The notes beneath the pieces were generated by a model. That model saw nothing but the letters and a program-made list of their open reading frames with translations, did no database searches and was not told the DNA's origin. A stretch of DNA of 64,000 nucleotides, taken from positions 1 to 64,000 of the forward strand of contig NZ_CDDF01000016.1 of NCBI RefSeq assembly GCF_000819865.1, written 5' to 3'. Origin of the DNA: Aeromonas eucrenophila (GTDB lineage Bacteria > Pseudomonadota > Gammaproteobacteria > Enterobacterales > Aeromonadaceae). Shown here piece after piece: positions 18,765 to 26,955 of this stretch; position 1 is the first letter of the stretch, and each line of letters starts with the position of its first letter. Both the position numbers and the translations under genes were made by a program.

Positions 18765-20225
18765 ATTTTTTCCCAGATCGCAAACTTTTGCCGCAAGGTG
18801 CTCGGCAAGGAAGACGGCGAGCAGCCGGTGGAGTCAACCATTCCGACCCACGTAGCCGGCCAGCGTCGTACCTTAAGCCGTGACCAACACCCCATCTCGC
18901 GCAAAGAGATCAGCGAGAATGCGCTCAAGGTGCTCTACCGCCTGAATAAAGGTGGCTATGACGCCTACCTGGTCGGCGGCGGCGTCCGTGACCTGCTGCT
19001 CGGGAAGACGCCAAAGGATTTCGACATCGCCACCAACGCGACCCCGGAGCAGATCAAGGCGTTGTTCAGCAACTGCCGCCTGATCGGCCGTCGCTTCCGC
19101 TTGGCCCACATCGTCTTTGGTCGTGACGTGATCGAAGTGGCTACCTTCCGTGGTCACCACCATCAGGTCAATACCAGCAAGCACGTGTCGGCCCAGTCTG
19201 ATGAAGGCATGCTGCTGCGTGACAACGTCTACGGCACCATCGAAGAGGATGCCGAGCGCCGCGATTTCACCGTCAACGCCCTCTACTACAGCGCCAAGGA
19301 TTTCACCCTGCACGATTTCGAGGGTGGCATCGAGGATCTCGCCCAGCGCAAGCTGGAGCTGATCGGTGACCCCGAGACCCGTTACCGGGAAGATCCGGTG
19401 CGGATGCTGCGCGCCGTGCGCTTCGCCGCCAAGCTGGACATGACCATCAGCCCGCGCAGCGCCGCCCCCATCAAGGAGCTGGCGCCGCTGCTGCAGGACA
19501 TTCCGGCCGCGCGACTGTTTGAGGAGACCCTCAAGCTGTTCCTGGCCGGCGACGGCCTCGCCACCTACAAGCTGCTGCGCGAATACGGGCTGTTCCAGCC
19601 GCTGTTCCCGCAGGTCGCCGCCCTGCTCACCCCGCACGGCACCTCGCCGTTCGAGCAGTTCATCGAGCAGGCGCTGATGGACACCGACAACCGGGTTCGT
19701 GAAGACAAGCGGGTCAACCCTGCCTTCCTCTACGCCACCCTGTTGTGGGGCGCCGTCGAGGCCCGTGCCCGGGTGCTGGAAAACGAGAGCGGACTGCCCT
19801 GGCACGATGCCTTCATGCTGGCCATCAACGAGGTGCTGGACGCTCAGGTGCGGATCATCGCCGTGCCACGCCGCTTCACCACGGACGTGCGCGACATCTG
19901 GGCGCTGCAACAGCGGCTGACCCGCCGCCAGGGCCGTCACCCCGAGCGCGCCATGGAGCATCCGAAATTCCGCGCGGCCTTTGACTTCCTGTTGCTGCGC
20001 AACCGGGTAGAGCGGGGCCTCGGCGAGCTCGCCAGCTGGTGGGAGCGCTATGTGGCCTCCAATCCGGATGTGCGCCCGCAGCTGCAACGGGAGGCGACCC
20101 GCCGCCCGGCGAGCGGTGAGCGCGCCCCGGCGGCTGAAGCACGTAGCGCTGACGGTGAGAAACGTGGCACCAACAGCCGCAATCGCCGTCGCCCCCGTCG
20201 CCGCAAACCGAAAGCGGCCGAGTGA
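18765..20225 (+). CDS. pcnB: poly(A) polymerase I (AUU start)
   Basis: PcnB (486 aa) adds 3' poly(A) tails to RNAs and so promotes decay. The nucleotidyltransferase signature is GGGVRDLLLGKTPKDFDIATN, given here only in outline with its two aspartates, followed by RRDFTVNALYY and the RNA-binding RFAAKL segment. The C-terminal 40 residues are very basic. The frame contains an ATG at 18750, but the ATT at 18765 starts FSQIANFCRKVLG, equivalent to the E. coli N-terminus, and sits 4 bases after AAGAGGTG. E. coli pcnB is known to start at AUU, which limits its translation, so AUU is preferred here. Confidence 0.95.
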   Translation: MFSQIANFCRKVLGKEDGEQPVESTIPTHVAGQRRTLSRDQHPISRKEISENALKVLYRLNKGGYDAYLVGGGVRDLLLGKTPKDFDIATNATPEQIKALFSNCRLIGRRFRLAHIVFGRDVIEVATFRGHHHQVNTSKHVSAQSDEGMLLRDNVYGTIEEDAERRDFTVNALYYSAKDFTLHDFEGGIEDLAQRKLELIGDPETRYREDPVRMLRAVRFAAKLDMTISPRSAAPIKELAPLLQDIPAARLFEETLKLFLAGDGLATYKLLREYGLFQPLFPQVAALLTPHGTSPFEQFIEQALMDTDNRVREDKRVNPAFLYATLLWGAVEARARVLENESGLPWHDAFMLAINEVLDAQVRIIAVPRRFTTDVRDIWALQQRLTRRQGRHPERAMEHPKFRAAFDFLLLRNRVERGLGELASWWERYVASNPDVRPQLQREATRRPASGERAPAAEARSADGEKRGTNSRNRRRPRRRKPKAAE

Positions 20226-20232
20226 TACTCTG

Positions 20233-20730
20233 ATGACCGAGGTCTTCGTTGCCATCGGCTCCAACCTGGGCAATCCCGTTGCCCAGGCCCGACGTGCGAT
20301 CGCCGCCCTGGCGACGCTGCCGGAGTCCGAGCTGCAACAGACCTCGCAGCTTTACGGCAGTCGCCCCATGGGCCCTGCGGACCAGCCGGACTACGTCAAT
20401 GCCGTGGTGCGACTTCATACCCGGCTCGGCCCCCTGGCCTTGCTGGATCAACTGCAGAAAATCGAGTTGGAACAGGGACGTGTGCGCAAGGACGAGCGTT
20501 GGGGCCCAAGAACCCTGGATCTGGATCTGCTGCTCTATGGCGAGCAAGTCATCCAGCATGAACGCCTGACCGTTCCCCACTACGGCATGAAGGAGCGGGA
20601 ATTTGTCCTGCTCCCCCTTGCCGAGCTCGCACCCGCCCTGGTGCTGCCCTGCGGCACCCCACTCACCGAACTGGTTGCCCGCTGCCCGCGCAATGGTCTC
20701 GAGATCCTTGCCAGCGCCACGGGTGAGTAG
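20233..20730 (+). CDS. folK: 6-hydroxymethyldihydropterin pyrophosphokinase
   Basis: HPPK (165 aa) transfers pyrophosphate from ATP to 6-hydroxymethyl-7,8-dihydropterin in folate synthesis. Family motifs are AIGSNLGNP, YVNAVV, and the catalytic ERWGPRTLDLDLLLYG with its paired aspartates that bind magnesium. The frame is open upstream inside pcnB, but the ATG at 20233, 7 bases after the pcnB stop, gives the family N-terminus. No strong Shine-Dalgarno is seen, suggesting translational coupling to pcnB. Confidence 0.96.
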   Translation: MTEVFVAIGSNLGNPVAQARRAIAALATLPESELQQTSQLYGSRPMGPADQPDYVNAVVRLHTRLGPLALLDQLQKIELEQGRVRKDERWGPRTLDLDLLLYGEQVIQHERLTVPHYGMKEREFVLLPLAELAPALVLPCGTPLTELVARCPRNGLEILASATGE

Positions 20731-20748
20731 AGGAGTAGGAGCAACGTT

Positions 20749-21543
20749 ATGAGCAAGATAACCACCACCAGCCTGTTGAAAATGAAGCAGGACGGGCAGA
20801 AGATCACCGCCATCACCGCCTATGATGCCAGCTTCGCCAAGCTGTTCGACGACGAAGGCGCCCAGGTGCTGCTCATCGGTGATTCCCTCGGCATGGTGCT
20901 GCAGGGGGGTGAAGACACCCTGGGCGTCAACATGGACGAAATGGTCTACCACACCCGCTGCGTGGTGCGTGGCACCAGCAAGGCGCTGGTGGTGAGTGAC
21001 ATGCCGTTCATGAGTTACGCCACCCCCGAGCAGACCTACCAGAACGCCGCCCGCCTGATGGCCGCCGGTGCTCGCATGGTCAAGATTGAAGGGGGCGACT
21101 GGCTGTGTGACAGCGTCCGTCACCTGACCCGCAACGGCGTGCCGGTCTGCGGTCACCTCGGTCTGACACCGCAATCCGTGCACGTGTTTGGCGGCTTCAA
21201 GATCCAGGGACGCGACGAGTTCCAGGCCCAGGAGATGTATCGCCATGCCCTCGAGCTGCAAGCCGCCGGTATCCAGCTGCTGGTGCTCGAATGCGTGCCG
21301 GTTGCCCTGGCCGAGCGGATCACCAAGGCGCTGCGCATCCCGGTGATCGGCATTGGTGCCGGCCCCGCCACCGACGGCCAGATCCTGGTCATGCACGATG
21401 CCTTCGGCATCACCTCCGGCTATGTGCCCAAGTTCACCAAGAACTTCCTGGCCGAGACCGGCGACATGCATGCCGCTATCCGCCTCTACGTGAAGCAGGT
21501 CAGCGAGGGCACCTTCCCCGGCCCCGAACACTGCTTCAACTGA
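20749..21543 (+). CDS. panB: 3-methyl-2-oxobutanoate hydroxymethyltransferase
   Basis: Ketopantoate hydroxymethyltransferase (264 aa), first committed step of pantothenate and CoA synthesis. Visible hallmarks: [12 protein letters not shown], the metal-binding [33 protein letters not shown], and LLVLECVP with the catalytic Glu. The Shine-Dalgarno AGGAG lies 8-9 bases before the ATG. It is 18 bases after folK. Confidence 0.97.
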   Translation: MSKITTTSLLKMKQDGQKITAITAYDASFAKLFDDEGAQVLLIGDSLGMVLQGGEDTLGVNMDEMVYHTRCVVRGTSKALVVSDMPFMSYATPEQTYQNAARLMAAGARMVKIEGGDWLCDSVRHLTRNGVPVCGHLGLTPQSVHVFGGFKIQGRDEFQAQEMYRHALELQAAGIQLLVLECVPVALAERITKALRIPVIGIGAGPATDGQILVMHDAFGITSGYVPKFTKNFLAETGDMHAAIRLYVKQVSEGTFPGPEHCFN

Positions 21544-21562
21544 TTGCACGCCTCAGGGCAAT

Positions 21563-21584
21563 AGCGGGGGCACAGGCCCCCGCT
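21563..21584 (+). terminator. hairpin between panB and panC
   Basis: AGCGGGGGC/GCCCCCGCT stem with a short loop 20 bases after panB. No T run follows, so it may stabilise the 3' end or reduce read-through rather than stop transcription fully. Confidence 0.5.
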
Positions 21585-21643
21585 TCGTCATTCTTAACTG
21601 GTCGATTCCATCTCTCTTTGAAGTATCTGAAGGTGAACTCTTG

Positions 21644-22501
21644 ATGTTGGTCGTTAATAATCCCGCCGCGCTGCGTGAGCAGATCAATCAATGGCGTCGC
21701 GAAGGCCGTGCCATCGCATTCGTGCCCACCATGGGCAATCTCCATCAGGGCCACCTGACCCTGGTCAACGAGGCCCGCAGCCACGGTGAGAAGGTGGTCG
21801 TCAGCATCTTCGTCAACCCCCTGCAGTTCGACAAGGCCGAGGATCTCACCAACTACCCCCGCACCCTGGAGCAGGACTGTGCCGCCCTGCGCGCCGCCGG
21901 CGTGGATCTGGTGTTCACCCCGACCCCGGAGCTGATGTACCCCCATGGGCTGGCCAGCCAGACCTTCGTCGAGGTGCCCGGCCTCTCCGGCCTGCTGGAA
22001 GGTGCCCTGCGTCCCGGCCATTTTCGCGGCGTCAGCACAGTCGTCACCAAGCTGTTCAATCTGGTGCAGCCGGACGTGGCCTGCTTCGGTCAGAAGGATT
22101 ACCAGCAGTTGGCGCTGATCCGCAAGATGGTGGCCGACATGGCCATGCCGGTCCAGATCGTCGGCGTGCCGACGGTGCGGGCCGAGGACGGGCTGGCGCT
22201 CTCCTCGCGCAACGGCTACCTCACCGAGGCCGAGCGGGCGCTGGCCCCCGAGCTCCCACGCACCATGAACTGGATAGCCGAGCAGATTGAGGCAGGGGAT
22301 CACCACCTGCCCTCCCTGGTGGCCCAGGCCAGCCGGCGTCTCGACAACGCCGGTTTCAAAACGGATGCCATCGACATCGTCGATGCCGATACCCTCGAGT
22401 CCGCCACCGGCGAGAGCGAGCGGCTGGTGATCCTGATGGCCGCTTATCTCGGCAAGGCCCGTCTCATCGATAACCGCGTCGTGACGCGCCAACCCACCTG
22501 A
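21644..22501 (+). CDS. panC: pantothenate synthetase
   Basis: PanC (285 aa) joins pantoate and beta-alanine using ATP. It has the HIGH-like [24 protein letters not shown], and the KMSKS-like [12 protein letters not shown] at 21644 is preferred over the in-frame TTG at 21641 by alignment with E. coli PanC; AAGGTG is 8 bases upstream. panD, which follows panC in enterics, is absent from this window. Confidence 0.97.
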   Translation: MLVVNNPAALREQINQWRREGRAIAFVPTMGNLHQGHLTLVNEARSHGEKVVVSIFVNPLQFDKAEDLTNYPRTLEQDCAALRAAGVDLVFTPTPELMYPHGLASQTFVEVPGLSGLLEGALRPGHFRGVSTVVTKLFNLVQPDVACFGQKDYQQLALIRKMVADMAMPVQIVGVPTVRAEDGLALSSRNGYLTEAERALAPELPRTMNWIAEQIEAGDHHLPSLVAQASRRLDNAGFKTDAIDIVDADTLESATGESERLVILMAAYLGKARLIDNRVVTRQPT

Positions 22502-22514
22502 TCCCGGAGCCACC

Positions 22515-22862
22515 ATGTCCAAGAAGGTTTATTGCATCGCCCAGTTCCAGCCCAAGCCGGGTCAGGAGCAGGCCCTGTTTGCCGTGTTGCAGGGGCTCGA
22601 GCCCAACACCCTGCGCGAGGATGGCTGCCAGCAGTACATAGTCACCCGCCGCATCCCCAGCCCCTTCGCCGAAGGGGAGAGCTTCCCCATCGTGTTCAAC
22701 GAGATCTGGCGCGACATGGCAAGCTTCGAGGCCCACTGCCAGCGGGCCGAGATCAAGGCCTTCTTCGAGCGTTACTGCCTCGCCGATGACGGCCTGGCCG
22801 CCAAGTGGAACGTCTGCGTCTACAGTGATGAGCCCGAAGGCTATGACGCCCCCGCCCTCTGA
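22515..22862 (+). CDS. antibiotic-biosynthesis-monooxygenase (ABM) domain protein
   Basis: A 115-aa single-domain protein of the ABM/quinol-monooxygenase-like superfamily, a dimeric alpha+beta barrel. Visible family features are the first strand YCIAQFQPKPGQEQAL, the FNEIWRDMASFEAHCQ segment, and the helix containing KAFFERY. The substrate is unknown. It begins 13 bases after panC and may be read from the pan transcript. Its last ~20 codons were copied into a tandem duplication just downstream, where they read WNLCSYIDSDEPEGYDAPVL. Confidence 0.8.
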   Translation: MSKKVYCIAQFQPKPGQEQALFAVLQGLEPNTLREDGCQQYIVTRRIPSPFAEGESFPIVFNEIWRDMASFEAHCQRAEIKAFFERYCLADDGLAAKWNVCVYSDEPEGYDAPAL

Positions 22863-22879
22863 GGCGGGCGATGAACAAA

Positions 22880-22906
22880 CAAAAGGCGCCCACAGGCGCC
22901 TTTTTT
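22880..22906. terminator. terminator after ABM gene
   Basis: AAAAGGCGCC/GGCGCCTTTT hairpin with T6; the same hairpin recurs 150 bases downstream. Confidence 0.85.
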
Positions 22907-22950
22907 CATGGTTCGAATACTCAGCGCCGCAGGCCGATGCCGCGGGAGAG

Positions 22951-23013
22951 TGGAACCTCTGCTCCTACATCGATAGCGACGAGCCCGAAGGTTATGACGC
23001 TCCCGTCCTCTGA
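22951..23013 (+). pseudogene. orphan 3' fragment of ABM gene
   Basis: Twenty codons ending in TGA, in frame, matching the C-terminus of the ABM protein (DEPEGYDAP is shared). There is no start codon or 5' part of the gene, so it is a fragment. See the duplication entry. Confidence 0.75.
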
Positions 23014-23029
23014 GGGGGCGGTGAACAAA

Positions 23030-23055
23030 GAAAAGGCGCCCGCAGGCGCCTTTTT
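23030..23055. terminator. second terminator at ABM/yadH junction
   Basis: AAAAGGCGCC/GGCGCCTTTTT hairpin, repeat of the one at 22880; it sits between the convergent transcripts, 15 bases from the yadH stop. Confidence 0.85.
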
Positions 23056-23069
23056 CATGGTTCGAATAC

Positions 23070-23843
23070 TCAGTGCCGCAGACCGGTGCCACGGGAGATG
23101 AGCCACCAGGCCAGAGCGTAGAACACCACGATGAAGCCGATGATGATGAGGTAGGCGGTGCCGAGCGGCACGTCCGAGATACCGAGGAAGCCGTAACGGA
23201 ATGCGTTCACCATGTAGATGATGGGGTTCACCTGGGAGACCCCCTGCCAGAACGGCGGCAGCAGGCTGATGGAGTAGAAGACCCCGCCAAGGTAGGTGAG
23301 CGGCGTCAGCACGAAGGTCGGGATGATGCTGATGTCGTCGAAGGTCTTGGCGAACACCGCGTTGATGAGCCCCGCCAGGGAGAACAGGATGGCGGTCAGC
23401 AGCACGGTGAAGCAGACGCTGAACAGATGGTGGATCTGCAGCGGCACGAAGAACAGCGACACCAGGGTGACGATGAGACCGACGCAGAGGCCCCGCGCCA
23501 CGCCACCGCCCACATAGCCGGCGATGATGACGTAATTCGGCACCGGTGCAACCAGCAGCTCTTCCACGTTGCGCTGGAACTTGGCGCTGAAGAAGGAGGA
23601 GGCGACGTTGGAGTAGGCGTTGGTGATGACCGACATCATGATGAGGCCGGGCACGATGAACTCCATGTAGCTGAAGCCCCCCATGTCACCGATGCGCGAC
23701 CCTATGAGGTTGCCGAAGATGACGAAGTAGAGGCTCATGGTGATGGCGGGCGGCACCAGGGTCTGCAGCCAGATCCGGGTGAAGCGGACCACTTCCTTGG
23801 TCAGTATGCTCTTGAAGGCGATGTAATAGGTGTTGGCGTTCAT
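23070..23843 (-). CDS. yadH: ABC-2 type transporter permease YadH
   Basis: Membrane subunit (257 aa, six hydrophobic segments) of an ABC exporter of unknown substrate. Segments nearly identical to E. coli YadH include FGNLIGSRIGDM, FIVPGLIMMSVITNAY, ELLVAPVPN, and TFVLTPLTYLGGVFYS. The start at 23843 follows family alignment; the frame extends to 23876. It lies 46 bases downstream of yadG, forming a two-gene operon. Confidence 0.93.
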   Translation of the reverse strand: MNANTYYIAFKSILTKEVVRFTRIWLQTLVPPAITMSLYFVIFGNLIGSRIGDMGGFSYMEFIVPGLIMMSVITNAYSNVASSFFSAKFQRNVEELLVAPVPNYVIIAGYVGGGVARGLCVGLIVTLVSLFFVPLQIHHLFSVCFTVLLTAILFSLAGLINAVFAKTFDDISIIPTFVLTPLTYLGGVFYSISLLPPFWQGVSQVNPIIYMVNAFRYGFLGISDVPLGTAYLIIIGFIVVFYALAWWLISRGTGLRH

Positions 23844-23889
23844 GCGCTGTGACTCTCTTCCACCAGGGTGATGCAATTAGGGTTGGTCT

Positions 23890-24807
23890 TCATGCCTTGC
23901 GGCCCTCTTCCACCAGATTGACGAACAGCTCTTCCAGCCGGTTGGCCTTGTTGCGCATGCTCTGCACCTGCACCCCCTGGGCGGAGAGCTGCTCGAACAG
24001 GCTGTTGAGGGACTGGCTCTTGTCCAGCTCCACCTCCAGGGTGCGCTCATCCTGCATATGGCCCTGGAACTCCGGCACATTCGGCATGGCCGAGCCGGGG
24101 GCCAGGTCCAGCATGAAGGTCTCCCGCCCCAGCTTGCCGAGCAGGTTCTTCATGCTGGTATTCTCGATGAGGCGACCCTTGTCGATGATGCCGATGTTGC
24201 GGCACAGCATCTCCGCCTCTTCCAGATAGTGGGTGGTGAGTATGATGGTGACGCCCTGCTCGTTGAGCTGTTGCAGGAACTGCCACATGGAGCGGCGGAT
24301 CTCGATGTCCACCCCGGCGGTCGGCTCATCCAGGATCAGCAGCTTGGGTTCATGCATCAGGGCGCGGGCTATCATCAGGCGGCGCTTCATGCCACCGGAC
24401 AGGGTGCGGGCCGGCATGTCGCGCTTGTCCCACAAGTCGAGCTGACGCAGGTATTTCTCGGCGCGCACCTTGGCCTCGCCACTTGGCACGCCGTAGAAGC
24501 CGGCCTGATGCGTGATGATCTGGCTCACCTTCTCGAACATGCTGAAGTTGAACTCCTGGGGCACCAGGCCGAGCTGGGCCTTGGCCTGCTCCAGCTGGCC
24601 ATCGATGTCGTAGCCGAACACCTTCACCTTGCCGGCACTCTTGTTCACCAGTGAGCTGATGATGCCGATGGTGGTGGACTTGCCCGCCCCGTTCGGACCG
24701 AGCAGGGCGAAGAAGTCCCCCTGCTTGACGGTGAGATCTATGCCCTTGAGGGCTTCGACGCCCCCCTGATAGGTCTTTTTCAGACTGGTGATTTCCAATG
24801 CGTTCAT
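23890..24807 (-). CDS. yadG: ABC transporter ATP-binding protein YadG
   Basis: ATPase subunit (305 aa) paired with YadH. Walker A is GPNGAGKST, the Q-loop LGLVPQEFNF, the signature LSGGMKRRL, and Walker B LLILDEPTAGVD followed by the switch His in TTHYLEEAE. A C-terminal extension of about 70 residues is typical of the YadG/DrrA type. The ATG at 24807 has AGGGG 6 bases upstream. An hpt terminator lies upstream. Confidence 0.93.
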   Translation of the reverse strand: MNALEITSLKKTYQGGVEALKGIDLTVKQGDFFALLGPNGAGKSTTIGIISSLVNKSAGKVKVFGYDIDGQLEQAKAQLGLVPQEFNFSMFEKVSQIITHQAGFYGVPSGEAKVRAEKYLRQLDLWDKRDMPARTLSGGMKRRLMIARALMHEPKLLILDEPTAGVDIEIRRSMWQFLQQLNEQGVTIILTTHYLEEAEMLCRNIGIIDKGRLIENTSMKNLLGKLGRETFMLDLAPGSAMPNVPEFQGHMQDERTLEVELDKSQSLNSLFEQLSAQGVQVQSMRNKANRLEELFVNLVEEGRKA

Positions 24808-24847
24808 TGCAACCCCTGTGATGGATGATGCGCCCATCTCGAGACAG

Positions 24848-24869
24848 AAAAGGCGGCCAAGGCCGCCTG
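24848..24869 (-). terminator. terminator of hpt
   Basis: AGGCGGCC/GGCCGCCT stem; TTTTCTG follows on the minus strand. Confidence 0.8.
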
Positions 24870-24920
24870 CAGACAGTGATGGCGGACCACCATACTGCCT
24901 TTGCCACTTCCGAGCCTTGC

Positions 24921-25451
24921 TTATTCTTGCGGAACTACCTTGCCGATGAACGGCAGGTTACGATATTTCTGGGCATAGTCGATACCACAGCCCACCACGA
25001 ATTCGTCAGGAATGGCGAAGCCTACCCAGTCTATCGGCACCTGTACCTCACGGCGGGACGGTTTGTCCAGCAGGGTGCAGATGGCCAGGGACTTGGGTTC
25101 ACGCAGGGAGAGGATCTCACGCACCTTGTTGAGGGTGTAACCGGTATCGATGATGTCTTCGACGATCACGATGTCCTTGCCCTTGATGTCGTCATCCAGA
25201 TCTTTGAGGATGCGCACGTCACGGGTGCTGTGCATGCCGGAGCCATAGCTGGAGGCGGTCATAAAATCCAGGGTGACGGGCAGCTGGGTCTGACGGCACA
25301 GATCGGCCAGGAAGACGCAGGAGCCGCGCAAGAGGCCAATCATGACCACTTCGTCCGAACCCTGATAACGGGCGGTGATCTCTTCACCCAGTTTGGCGAT
25401 CCGGGCGGCCACGTCGGCCTCGGAGATCATCACCTCGACAATGTGCTTCAT
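24921..25451 (-). CDS. hpt: hypoxanthine phosphoribosyltransferase
   Basis: Purine salvage enzyme (176 aa) converting hypoxanthine (and guanine) plus PRPP to nucleotide. The PRPP-binding loop is [15 protein letters not shown]; the flexible loop [11 protein letters not shown] and the tail region [12 protein letters not shown] match E. coli Hpt. GGAG precedes the start at 25451. It is divergent from litR by about 200 bases; hpt also neighbours hapR in V. cholerae. Confidence 0.96.
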   Translation of the reverse strand: MKHIVEVMISEADVAARIAKLGEEITARYQGSDEVVMIGLLRGSCVFLADLCRQTQLPVTLDFMTASSYGSGMHSTRDVRILKDLDDDIKGKDIVIVEDIIDTGYTLNKVREILSLREPKSLAICTLLDKPSRREVQVPIDWVGFAIPDEFVVGCGIDYAQKYRNLPFIGKVVPQE

Positions 25452-25591
25452 CACATACTCCAATAATGGCCAAAGGGTTATTGGCCGTTCATTAACATCA
25501 AAACCGAAGATTCTACCATTCCAACCGGAGGGCGTCAGGCATACGTGATGCTTTTATCGGCTTATTTTAATTGATAGAGTTAGCGAGCCTT

Positions 25592-25608
25592 TTGGCATTA
25601 TCGGTGAC
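25592..25608 (+). promoter_or_regulatory. possible Qrr sRNA pairing site in litR leader
   Basis: TTGGC (25592-25596) and GGTGAC (25603-25608) are complementary to the conserved Vibrio Qrr segment GUCACCUAGCCAA, with a longer loop between the two blocks (6 rather than 2 bases). Whether this strain makes a Qrr RNA cannot be told from the window. Confidence 0.25.
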
Positions 25609-25612
25609 AATA

Positions 25613-25634
25613 CTATAAACACCATAATCAATAA
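25613..25634. promoter_or_regulatory. LuxR/HapR-family operator-like site before litR
   Basis: The 22 bases ending ATAATCAATAA agree at about 15 positions with the Vibrio LuxR consensus TTATTGATAAATTTATCAATAA, and the right half-site is nearly complete. At 19 bases before the start codon it would suit autorepression. Confidence 0.35.
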
Positions 25635-25652
25635 CTATTAGATGAAAAAACT

Positions 25653-26267
25653 ATGGAACCACGCGCAGAAATAAGACGTCGGACCCGGCTCTCGCCGGAG
25701 GCTCGCCGTGATCAATTGATGGAATGTGCCATCGAGGTGTTCTCCCGTCGCGGCATCGGCCGTGCGGGTCATGCCGAGATTGCCGAGCAGGCCAAGGTAT
25801 CGGTCGCGACCGTGTTCAACTACTTCAACACCCGTGAAGAGCTGGTGGATGAAGTGTTGGCCGAGATCGAAGGCTTTGTGCAACAGATCCTCGAGCAGGC
25901 TTACAGTGGCCAGGGTCCAGTCAGGGACAGCATCCACCGCCACGTGAAACTGTTTGTCGATGCGGCCTATGATCAGCCAGATCATGCCAGTATCTGGCTG
26001 GAGTGGAGCTCATCGGTACGGGAAGAGGTATGGCCTCGCTACACCCGCTTGCTGGACAAGGCGTTGGAACGGATCGCGCCTCACCTGCAAGCCGCCATGG
26101 ACAGTGGCGAGATCCAAAGCGTGCTGTCGGCGCAGGATCTGGCCCGCTCCCTGACCGGGTTTGGCTATGTCATGATGCAGATGATCAATCAACCTCAACG
26201 CCCATCCCGGGAAGAGGTGACCGATTTTCTGTTCAAATATGTGACGGCCCCCATTCAGGCTGCCTAA
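25653..26267 (+). CDS. litR: LuxR/HapR-type quorum-sensing master regulator LitR
   Basis: TetR-fold regulator (204 aa) of the V. harveyi LuxR / V. cholerae HapR group. Residues about 9-65 (RRTRLSPEARRDQLM, FSRRGIGRAGHAEIAEQA, VSVATVFNYFNTREELVDEVL) match that group almost exactly, whereas the ligand-binding C-terminal half is less conserved. The helix-turn-helix lies near residues 35-58. It is divergent from hpt, as hapR is in V. cholerae. Operator and sRNA-pairing candidates are present in its leader. The Shine-Dalgarno is weak, consistent with a regulated leader. Confidence 0.92.
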   Translation: MEPRAEIRRRTRLSPEARRDQLMECAIEVFSRRGIGRAGHAEIAEQAKVSVATVFNYFNTREELVDEVLAEIEGFVQQILEQAYSGQGPVRDSIHRHVKLFVDAAYDQPDHASIWLEWSSSVREEVWPRYTRLLDKALERIAPHLQAAMDSGEIQSVLSAQDLARSLTGFGYVMMQMINQPQRPSREEVTDFLFKYVTAPIQAA

Positions 26268-26281
26268 CTCGCCTCGCCAAT

Positions 26282-26324
26282 AAAAAGCGGCGCCGGACTG
26301 TTCAGGTCGGCGCCGCTTTTGTTT
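26282..26324 (+). terminator. terminator of litR
   Basis: AAAAGCGGCGCCG/CGGCGCCGCTTTT stem with an 11-base loop and T-rich end, 15 bases after the stop; it can also serve ubiX from the opposite strand. Confidence 0.88.
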
Positions 26325-26342
26325 GTCTGCTTTCTACCCTGC

Positions 26343-26954
26343 TCAGGGCTGGGCGTAGCCCCAGCGTTGGGTCAGGCTCTGCTTTATCCCCAGATGGTCG
26401 AGGATCCGCGCCACCATGAAGTCCACCAGATCCTCGATGCTCTTGGGCTCGTGATAAAAGCCGGGGGCCGCCGGCATGATGGTCACTCCGAGCCGCGCCA
26501 GTTTCAGCATGTTCTCCAGATGGATGGCGGAGAAGGGGCTCTCCCGGGGTACCAGGATGAGCTGACCACGCTCCTTGATCACCACGTCCGCCGCCCGCTC
26601 CAGCAGGTTGTCGGAGGCGCCGTTGGCAATGGCGGAGACAGTGCCCATGGAGCAGGGGCAGACCACCATCTGTTTCGGGGCCGCCGAGCCCGAGGCCACC
26701 GGCGAGAACCACTCCTCCTTGCCGCAGGCCACTATCTGCCCTTCTTTTGCGCCATATTGGCGGCAAAGGTAGGCAGATAACTCCTTGGGAGAGGCCGGCC
26801 AATCCACCTGCTGCTCGGTTTTCAACACCACCCGGGCCGCCGAGGAGGCCAGCAGATAGACCCGATAATCGGCTTGTACCAGACATTGGAGCAAACGCAG
26901 GGCATAAGGGGCGCCGGAGGCACCCGTTATAGCCAGAGTGATCTGTTTATCCAT
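26343..26954 (-). CDS. ubiX: flavin prenyltransferase UbiX
   Basis: UbiX (203 aa) makes prenylated FMN, the cofactor of the ubiquinone decarboxylase UbiD. Diagnostic segments are [14 protein letters not shown], the [28 protein letters not shown] run given here in outline, [17 protein letters not shown], and MPAAPGFYH. The start at 26954 follows the family; it is directly downstream of mpl with one base between, so the genes are co-transcribed. Confidence 0.95.
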   Translation of the reverse strand: MDKQITLAITGASGAPYALRLLQCLVQADYRVYLLASSAARVVLKTEQQVDWPASPKELSAYLCRQYGAKEGQIVACGKEEWFSPVASGSAAPKQMVVCPCSMGTVSAIANGASDNLLERAADVVIKERGQLILVPRESPFSAIHLENMLKLARLGVTIMPAAPGFYHEPKSIEDLVDFMVARILDHLGIKQSLTQRWGYAQP

Positions 26955-26955
26955 A

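Larger units (their letters stand above)
22907..23055. repeat. diverged tandem duplication (~150 bp) of a convergent gene junction
   Basis: The segment holds a second copy of the junction between the ABM gene and yadH: first a copy of the yadH 3' end (22907-22950 resembles 23056-23099), then a copy of the last ~20 codons of the ABM gene (22951-23013 resembles 22806-22862), then a second terminator. The ABM copy carries a 6-base in-frame insertion and several substitutions, so the copies are diverged alleles, not a recent exact duplication. Confidence 0.8.

Noticed and set aside
18873-20273. 466-codon open frame antisense to pcnB
   Set aside because: Shadow frame; pcnB motifs are intact on the plus strand.
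19876-21549. 557-codon open frame antisense to folK-panB
   Set aside because: Crosses three real genes, no motifs.
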